Shown piece by piece: positions 14,370-15,847 of a DNA stretch of 15,847 nucleotides. The stretch spans positions 1 to 15,847 of the forward strand of contig SVTU01000017.1 in NCBI GenBank assembly GCA_015063655.1. The letters run 5' to 3'. Position numbers and translations under genes: made by a program. The stretch comes from Oscillospiraceae bacterium (GTDB lineage Bacteria; Bacillota; Clostridia; Oscillospirales; CAG-272). Positions within the stretch are counted from its first letter, which is position 1. Each line of letters opens with the position of its first letter. Under the pieces are notes generated by a model. That model worked only from the letters and a program-made list of their open reading frames with translations. It did not search any database and was not told where the DNA came from.

Positions 14370-15710
14370 ATGAATCTGATCTACAATGTCAAGGACAAGC
14401 CCCGTCTTGGCCAGCTCATCATCTTTGCGATTCAGCAGCTTCTCGCCATTATGGCAGCAACCTTGGTCGTTCCCGTTATCGTGAATGCCAGCGGTGCAGT
14501 CAACCTGCAGATGGACTCCGCCGCCGCTCTTCTCGGTGCGGGTGTCGGTACTCTCGTGTACATTCTCTTTACCAAGGGTAACAGCCCTGTATTCCTTGGC
14601 TCTTCGTTTGCTTTCATCTCCGCTATGTGCTCTGCCACCGCATTCGGATACTTCGGTATCATCATCGGTGCCACCATGGCAGGCCTTGTGTACGTTGTGA
14701 TCGCTCTTGCCGTTAAGCTTGCAGGTGTGAAGTGGATCACCAAGCTGATGCCCGTTGTGGTGATCGGTCCTACGGTTGCCCTGATCGGTCTGTCTCTTGC
14801 CGTTAATGCTGTTAACGACCTCGGCACTGCCCCCGCAGGCGGCAACAAGCTGATCGCCGTTCTCGTCGGTCTGGTTACGCTCGCCGTTACCATGCTGTGC
14901 GCTACCTTCGGCAAGAAGTTCTCCAAGCTCATCCCCTTCATTATCGGTATTCTCGCAGGCTACGCCGTTGGTTCCGTTTTCACCATCATCGGCAACGTAG
15001 CGGGCGTCGATGCTCTCAAGGTTATCAACTATGCCCCCTTGACGGGTCTGTTTAAGACCATCAATCTTGACACCTTCCTGCACCTTCCCAAGTTTGCCTT
15101 CGTTCAGGCCATTGATGAGCTGAACGGCTTTGACTGGGCTGCTCTGGGCACCATTGCCATGCTGTACGTTCCCGTTGCCTTCGTGGTATTTGCCGAGCAT
15201 ATTGCCGACCACAAGAACCTGTCCTCCATCATCGGCCAGGATCTGCTTGAGAACCCCGGTCTGCACAGAACCCTTCTCGGTGACGGCGTTGGCTCTATCG
15301 CAGGTGCCTTCTTCGGCTGCTGCCCCAACACCACCTACGGTGAATCCGTTGGCTGTGTGGCCATCACCCGCAACGCTTCCGTTGCCACCATCTTTGCAAC
15401 CGCTATCGGTGCGATCGTGATCTCCTTCTTCGCTCCCTTCGTTGCCTTCATCAACACCATTCCCTCCTGCGTGATGGGCGGTGTGTGCGTAGCACTGTAC
15501 GGCTTCATCGCCGTTTCGGGCTTGAAGATGATCCAGCAGGTTGACCTCAACGAGCACAAGAACCTGTTCGTGGTTGCCGTTATTCTGATCACGGGTATCG
15601 GCGGTCTGTCTCTCTCCTTCGGTAAGATTCAGATCACCTCTATCGCCTGCGCTCTCATTCTCGGCATTCTGACGAACCTGATGCTCAACGCTAAGAAGTC
15701 TGCTGAGTAA
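14370..15710 (+). CDS. uraA: Uracil permease, NCS2 family (UraA/PyrP type)
   Basis: Inner-membrane nucleobase:cation symporter of 446 residues with the usual 14 spans, importing uracil for salvage. The substrate-site motif AEHIADH (275-281) holds Glu276, and NTTYGE (320-325) holds Glu325; these correspond to the two essential glutamates of E. coli UraA. The NTTYGE form marks the uracil branch rather than xanthine/urate carriers. At the position of UraA His245 this protein has Asp280, with His281 next to it. The ATG at 14370 follows TAGGAGGT at about 6 nt; an earlier in-frame TTG at 14340 lies inside leader structure. Single-gene unit with its own terminator. Xanthine transport cannot be fully excluded. 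Confidence 0.9.
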   Translation: MNLIYNVKDKPRLGQLIIFAIQQLLAIMAATLVVPVIVNASGAVNLQMDSAAALLGAGVGTLVYILFTKGNSPVFLGSSFAFISAMCSATAFGYFGIIIGATMAGLVYVVIALAVKLAGVKWITKLMPVVVIGPTVALIGLSLAVNAVNDLGTAPAGGNKLIAVLVGLVTLAVTMLCATFGKKFSKLIPFIIGILAGYAVGSVFTIIGNVAGVDALKVINYAPLTGLFKTINLDTFLHLPKFAFVQAIDELNGFDWAALGTIAMLYVPVAFVVFAEHIADHKNLSSIIGQDLLENPGLHRTLLGDGVGSIAGAFFGCCPNTTYGESVGCVAITRNASVATIFATAIGAIVISFFAPFVAFINTIPSCVMGGVCVALYGFIAVSGLKMIQQVDLNEHKNLFVVAVILITGIGGLSLSFGKIQITSIACALILGILTNLMLNAKKSAE

Positions 15711-15730
15711 GACAATAACGCCGTAAAGGC

Positions 15731-15775
15731 AAAAAAGGCAATATCATTCCGTTTCGGTTTGATATTGCCTTTTTT
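15731..15775. terminator. Two-way terminator after the uracil permease
   Basis: A perfect 16-bp stem, AAAAAAGGCAATATCA (15731-15746) with its complement at 15760-15775, contains a small inner CCG/CGG pairing in its loop. A-run and T-run form the stem base, so it serves both the permease and the converging AraC-type gene, whose stop is at its edge. Confidence 0.92.
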
Positions 15776-15847
15776 CTATGCTTTCGGCACAAAATCCTTT
15801 GGCTTCTTGCCTGTCACCGCCGTGAAGGTCTTATAAAAATTCGAAGC
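15776..15847 (-). CDS. AraC-family transcriptional regulator, C-terminal tail (cut by window edge)
   Basis: Only the last 23 residues and the TAG stop (15776-15778) are inside the window. They read as the second helix-turn-helix end of an AraC/XylS DNA-binding domain: NFYKTFTAVTGKKPKDFV matches the family pattern F-x-R-x-F-K-x-x-x-G-x-[ST]-P-x-x-[FY]. The rest of the gene, including any sensing domain, is beyond the right edge. It converges on the uracil permease and shares its terminator, so it is not in that operon. Its target is unknown. Confidence 0.8.
   Translation of the reverse strand, partial: ASNFYKTFTAVTGKKPKDFVPKA

Noticed and set aside
14235..15557. Open frame of about 440 codons on the minus strand, opposite the uracil permease
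   Set aside because: Its Gly/Asp/His-rich translation is the antisense of a biased membrane-protein gene; no start signal or family motif is present.

Overview
The window looks like a chromosomal segment from an anaerobic member of the Bacillota, most likely an uncultured gut-type Clostridia. Supporting signs are strong AGGAGG-type ribosome binding sites, sigma-A promoters with 17-bp spacers, a TSCPD-domain small protein, an Mgl-type sugar ABC transporter and the MEP-pathway gene ispE. Base composition is near 50% G+C by eye. No tRNA, rRNA, CRISPR array, insertion sequence or prophage gene was seen. Gene order is mostly housekeeping and metabolism.

Layout, left to right. (1) <1-632, minus: the N-terminal part of alanine racemase (alr), with a consensus promoter and a leader carrying a possible anti-Shine-Dalgarno hairpin. 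(2) 889-1557, plus: a beta-phosphoglucomutase-like HAD hydrolase whose promoter carries a perfect 10-bp inverted repeat. (3) 1726-3507, plus: GTP-dependent PEP carboxykinase, ending at a two-way terminator shared with the next block. (4) 5580-3567, minus: a two-gene unit with a phosphomannomutase-like HAD protein followed by sn-glycerol-1-phosphate dehydrogenase, under a perfect-consensus promoter. (5) 6564-5671, minus: ispE. (6) 6735-10146, plus: an AI-2E family membrane protein, an overlapping htpG and a TSCPD-domain protein, closed by a terminator. (7) 13988-10213, minus: an mglB-mglA-mglC sugar importer followed by an unlisted 38-residue single-span membrane protein. (8) 14370-15710, plus: a UraA-type uracil permease behind a long structured leader. 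(9) 15776 to the right edge, minus: the C-terminal tail of an AraC-family regulator.

How the genes fit together. The MglBAC importer brings in sugar, and PEP carboxykinase works at the PEP/oxaloacetate node of central carbon flow. Glycerol-1-phosphate dehydrogenase diverts DHAP into the archaeal-type glycerophosphate enantiomer; the neighbouring HAD protein may act on that or a related phosphate ester. Alanine racemase and IspE feed cell-wall and isoprenoid synthesis. HtpG is a chaperone.

Nothing here is clearly a new defence or mobile system. The most interesting items are the 38-residue membrane protein coupled to the Mgl permease, the G1P dehydrogenase/HAD pair, the unclassified uracil-permease leader, the changed sugar-contact residues in the Mgl binding protein, and several possible RNA or operator elements in the leaders.
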